IMG/VR virus record: IMGVR_UViG_3300050137_000241 | Location: 1 to 38,351 of that record | Origin: a virus | DNA length: 38,351 nucleotides | Direction: 5' to 3' (one strand) | Shown: positions 36,407 to 38,351 of the stretch, in pieces | Position numbering within the stretch: the stretch's first letter is position 1 | Layout: each line of letters starts with the position of its first letter | The notes under the pieces: model-generated | Told to the model about the DNA's origin: nothing | The model's input: the letters and a program-made list of their open reading frames with translations, nothing else | Databases searched by the model: none | Program-made: the position numbers and the translations under genes

Positions 36407-37452
36407 CACGCTCTCTCTTTCAGTGCTTCCGCTTTGCTTTCGTCTTCCGTCGCGTCGAACGTCTTCAGCACGCGCAACTGGCGGAACGGCTCCCCGCGCA
36501 ACTTGTAGATCGAGGCCAGATCCGTCCGCTCCGCATCGAGCGCCTTCGTATCCCACGCATGCCGCCCGCTCTGCCAGCTGAAACTTACCTTCATCCCCTG
36601 CCCGGGAACCAGAATCGCGGTGCGCTCGCCCATCAGCGTCTTCAGCTTGGCGCGTTCGGTCTGGAGTTGGGCGTCGGCGTCATCCACCTGCGCACTTAGC
36701 AGCTTGATATTGCCCACCAGGATGTCAGCCGCCTCTGAGTTGTCCGGCACGTAAACCGTCTTAACCTTCTTCGTCTTGGGCAGCGCCTCGGCGTTGCGGC
36801 AGCTTCGGCGCCACTGGCATTTTTCGCAGCGTGTGTCGTTGAAATCCTTGAGCGCCGCCGGAATGTTGCCCGCCTGCACCTGCTTCCAAAAGGCTTCCTC
36901 AACGTCGAGCAGCACATTCACTAGCGCCTCGTTCCGCTTGTACGGGAACGCCAGGAACGCGAAGGTATACGGCTCCAGCACCGCGAAGTATCCCCACTTC
37001 CACCCGGTGACTGCGAGCCCGTGCTGGACCTGCAGGATGTAGTGCGGCGGCATACCCTCGCCGCGCATATTGCTGAAGACGTGCTCATTCGCCGTCTTGC
37101 ATTCGAGGTAGCCCGGCCCCATGCCGGCGAAGTCGCCCGCGTCCAGCGAATGAATCATACGGTCGACGTTCACTCGCATCCACGGCCGCTCGGCGGAGAC
37201 GCGGGTGGGCATATTGCGCACCACTAGACCCGTATCTTTGCTAAATCGCCGCGCGATCAGCGGCTCCAGTGCGTGCCCACGCTCAAATAGTCCCTGCGTC
37301 GCCTCGCTATGCCGGTAATCCGGCTCCACGCCCGCCTTGTCGTAAAATAAGGCACGCGGACAGCCGTACCCTTCCGAGAGAAGCGCCGCGGCATCCGACC
37401 CGCCGATCCCCTTCTTCCGCTCCGCCAGCCATTGCTCGAGGGTCTGCTTCAC
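36406..37452 (-). CDS. YqaJ-type phage recombination exonuclease
   Basis: A 348-residue PD-(D/E)XK nuclease of the YqaJ/lambda-exo class. Motifs: GIGGSDAAALL (15-25), FERGHALEP (56-64), D97 in VDRMI, E117-x-K119 in YLECKTA, and the helix YILQVQHGLAVTG (138-150). A Cys cluster (C209, C212, C218) follows, possibly metal-binding. It would digest one strand at dsDNA ends to make ssDNA for recombination; a partner annealase is not in view and may lie beyond the right edge. GTG start at 37452 overlaps the tiny membrane gene as GTGA. Confidence 0.9.
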   Translation of the reverse strand: MKQTLEQWLAERKKGIGGSDAAALLSEGYGCPRALFYDKAGVEPDYRHSEATQGLFERGHALEPLIARRFSKDTGLVVRNMPTRVSAERPWMRVNVDRMIHSLDAGDFAGMGPGYLECKTANEHVFSNMRGEGMPPHYILQVQHGLAVTGWKWGYFAVLEPYTFAFLAFPYKRNEALVNVLLDVEEAFWKQVQAGNIPAALKDFNDTRCEKCQWRRSCRNAEALPKTKKVKTVYVPDNSEAADILVGNIKLLSAQVDDADAQLQTERAKLKTLMGERTAILVPGQGMKVSFSWQSGRHAWDTKALDAERTDLASIYKLRGEPFRQLRVLKTFDATEDESKAEALKERA

Positions 37453-37550
37453 TTCCCCCCCCGTTCATCCGCGCCGAACAGCCAAAGCAGCGCCGGCGGC
37501 CCAATCACCACGGCAAACACCGCCGCCAAAAGTAGAAGGTCAAACCGCAT
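37449..37550 (-). CDS. Small membrane protein (33 aa)
   Basis: A 33-codon gene: ATG 37550 with GGAGG six bases upstream, TGA 37451-37449 overlapping the exonuclease start (GTGA). It begins MRFDLLLLAAVFAVVI and continues GPPALLWLFG with a charged end DERGGK: one transmembrane helix. It overlaps the upstream gene by 11 bases. The strong ribosome site and coupling make it a credible gene although very short. Confidence 0.75.
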   Translation of the reverse strand: MRFDLLLLAAVFAVVIGPPALLWLFGADERGGK

Positions 37551-37983
37551 GGGTAGCCTCCGAGTTCCATCCAGCGGGCATCCGCCGCCGCGTCTCTTCG
37601 GCAATCTGGCGATCTCGCAGCGCTCTGCCGATGCCTGGGTTGGTGGGCGGAGTTACCCGGTACTCGAACAGCCCGGCGGCCACATTGCGCCGCTCGACGC
37701 CGTAGCCGACTTTCTTGAGGTTGCGGATCTGCGCGCTCACCGAGCACTCGGGAAACCCCACCGCCGGATATCGCTTGCGGCACGCCGTGGTGAGTTTTGC
37801 GATCGTCCACCACTCGCCACCCACGGTCACCGCAGCGATGCAATCAACCTGCCGCGTCAGCCGCGCACGGTCGCGCCGGTCGTCATACCCGGCACCGCGA
37901 AACGGCACAGAGGTATGGTCCGTGGCGTCCACCGTGACATCCGGAACATCCAGCGCCTCGAACAGATTGCAGGTTGCTGCCAT
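37540..37983 (-). CDS. Winged-helix-like DNA-binding protein (147 aa)
   Basis: Not assigned to a family. A 147-residue protein with a central segment (WWTIAKLTTACRKRYPAVGF, ECSVSAQIRNLKKVGYGVERRNV, LFEYRVTP) that has the helix-helix-wing look of a winged HTH. ATG at 37983 shares one base with the upstream stop (TGATG). It is probably a regulator or replication accessory of the early operon. Confidence 0.65.
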   Translation of the reverse strand: MAATCNLFEALDVPDVTVDATDHTSVPFRGAGYDDRRDRARLTRQVDCIAAVTVGGEWWTIAKLTTACRKRYPAVGFPECSVSAQIRNLKKVGYGVERRNVAAGLFEYRVTPPTNPGIGRALRDRQIAEETRRRMPAGWNSEATHAV

Positions 37984-38351
37984 CACTTCACCTCCGCGAA
38001 CTTGCCGGCCTTGAGTCGGTAGAACGTGTCCGCCTTGATACGCTTGCCGTCCACCTTCTTCGTCCGCACGTCGATGCGGGACCAGGTGTAATCCGCATCC
38101 TTTTTCCACTCCGCGATCGTCAGCCAGCATCCGACAGCTCCAGACGCCCTACCCTCGATCCCGAGCGCCACCGCACAGCCTTCCGCGCCAGTGTTGGTTG
38201 CCGCGCTCCGGTCGCCAGTGTTGGTTGCCGCGCTCTGGTCGCCAGTGTTGGTTGCCGCGCTCTGGTCGCCAGTGTTGGTTGCCGCGCTCTGGTCGCCAGT
38301 GTTGGTTGCCGCGCTCTGGTCGCCAGTGTTGGTTGCCGCGCTCTGGTTGCC
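37983..38351 (-). CDS. Repeat-containing phage protein, 5' end missing (DUF7666-like)
   Basis: The 122 visible residues are the C-terminus of a longer protein; the frame stays open to the window edge. From the edge it reads nine-residue repeats GDQSAATNT (six copies, one with R), then ALGIEGRASGAVGCWLTIAEW and VDGKRIKADTFYRLKAGKF. This combination of hydrophilic (G/N)DxSAAT repeats plus the GCWL...EW...VDG.IKADT end is characteristic of a family of phage repeat proteins often annotated with a DUF7666 domain; function unknown. The repeats are encoded by a 27-bp tandem DNA repeat. The internal ATG at 38171 is not the start. Confidence 0.8.
   Translation of the reverse strand, partial: GNQSAATNTGDQSAATNTGDQSAATNTGDQSAATNTGDQSAATNTGDRSAATNTGAEGCAVALGIEGRASGAVGCWLTIAEWKKDADYTWSRIDVRTKKVDGKRIKADTFYRLKAGKFAEVK
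38187..38351. repeat. 27-bp tandem repeat, six copies to the window edge
   Basis: Units begin at 38187, 38214, 38241, 38268, 38295 and 38322 (GCCAGTGTTGGTTGCCGCGC...), nearly identical, with three bases of another copy at the edge. All are in frame and encode the GDQSAATNT repeat. Copy number is likely variable. Confidence 0.9.

Noticed and set aside
38187-38351. Repeats at the right edge as a CRISPR array
   Set aside because: The repeats are head-to-tail without spacers, in frame with a protein and not palindromic.

Overview
The window is 38.4 kb of a GC-rich, lambda/HK97-type siphophage or prophage genome. It shows a GpA-type large terminase with an Nu1-like small terminase, a lambda-family portal, an HK97-fold protease-capsid fusion, a tape measure, a G/GT frameshift tail chaperone, the gpM-gpL-gpK-gpJ tail-tip series, and a tyrosine integrase at the left edge. 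The host is probably a GC-rich Gram-negative bacterium. Acidobacteriota would fit the exported-protein style and the mixture of leaderless and Shine-Dalgarno starts, but that is a guess from style and not shown by any marker gene. No attachment site, CI-type repressor or host chromosomal gene is visible.

Almost everything is transcribed right to left (minus strand). From the right edge: (i) 30.1-38.35 kb is an early/replication block of tightly overlapping genes. It holds a repeat-bearing protein cut by the window edge, a YqaJ-type recombination exonuclease, a sigma-region-4-like HTH protein, zinc-ribbon proteins, a phage-encoded DNA polymerase sliding clamp, a frameshifted C5-cytosine methyltransferase, a lambda-O-like replication protein with an AT-rich iteron cluster inside its gene (candidate origin), a helicase-loader-like gene and an HNH endonuclease. 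(ii) 19.5-29.9 kb is packaging, head and head-tail joining, with SSB, a lytic transglycosylase and a tRNA-Met-like gene inserted. (iii) 8.6-19.3 kb is the tail. (iv) 4.2-8.5 kb encodes three proteins with N-terminal export signals, including a large beta-helix plus LamG spike-like protein. (v) 0-4.1 kb has small membrane proteins, a metallophosphoesterase, a SprT-like metalloprotease, a DUF3310 protein and the integrase. Only three genes run on the plus strand: a ribbon-helix-helix protein opposite int, a structural-looking protein at 14.8 kb and an Imm-type superinfection-immunity protein at 16 kb.

The most striking feature is a repeated promoter-like element in front of the late transcription units. 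It reads TTGCC(G/C), 18 nt, a CATAAC-like hexamer, then exactly 6 nt to the start codon. Seven genes have this geometry (starts at 4136, 8538, 14784, 15819, 24917, 27327, 29938), which predicts leaderless late mRNAs. An eighth copy in front of the major tail protein is followed by a ~43-nt leader with a Shine-Dalgarno site. Genes inside operons instead use Shine-Dalgarno sites or ATGA/GTGA/TTGA/TGATG stop-start overlaps, which let many start codons be reassigned here, including several TTG and GTG starts. Other notable structures are a G-GGA-AAA slippery site, a covarying 30-nt double-hairpin element placed right after two distant stop codons, and two tiny membrane-protein genes (33 and 19 codons) inside the early operon.
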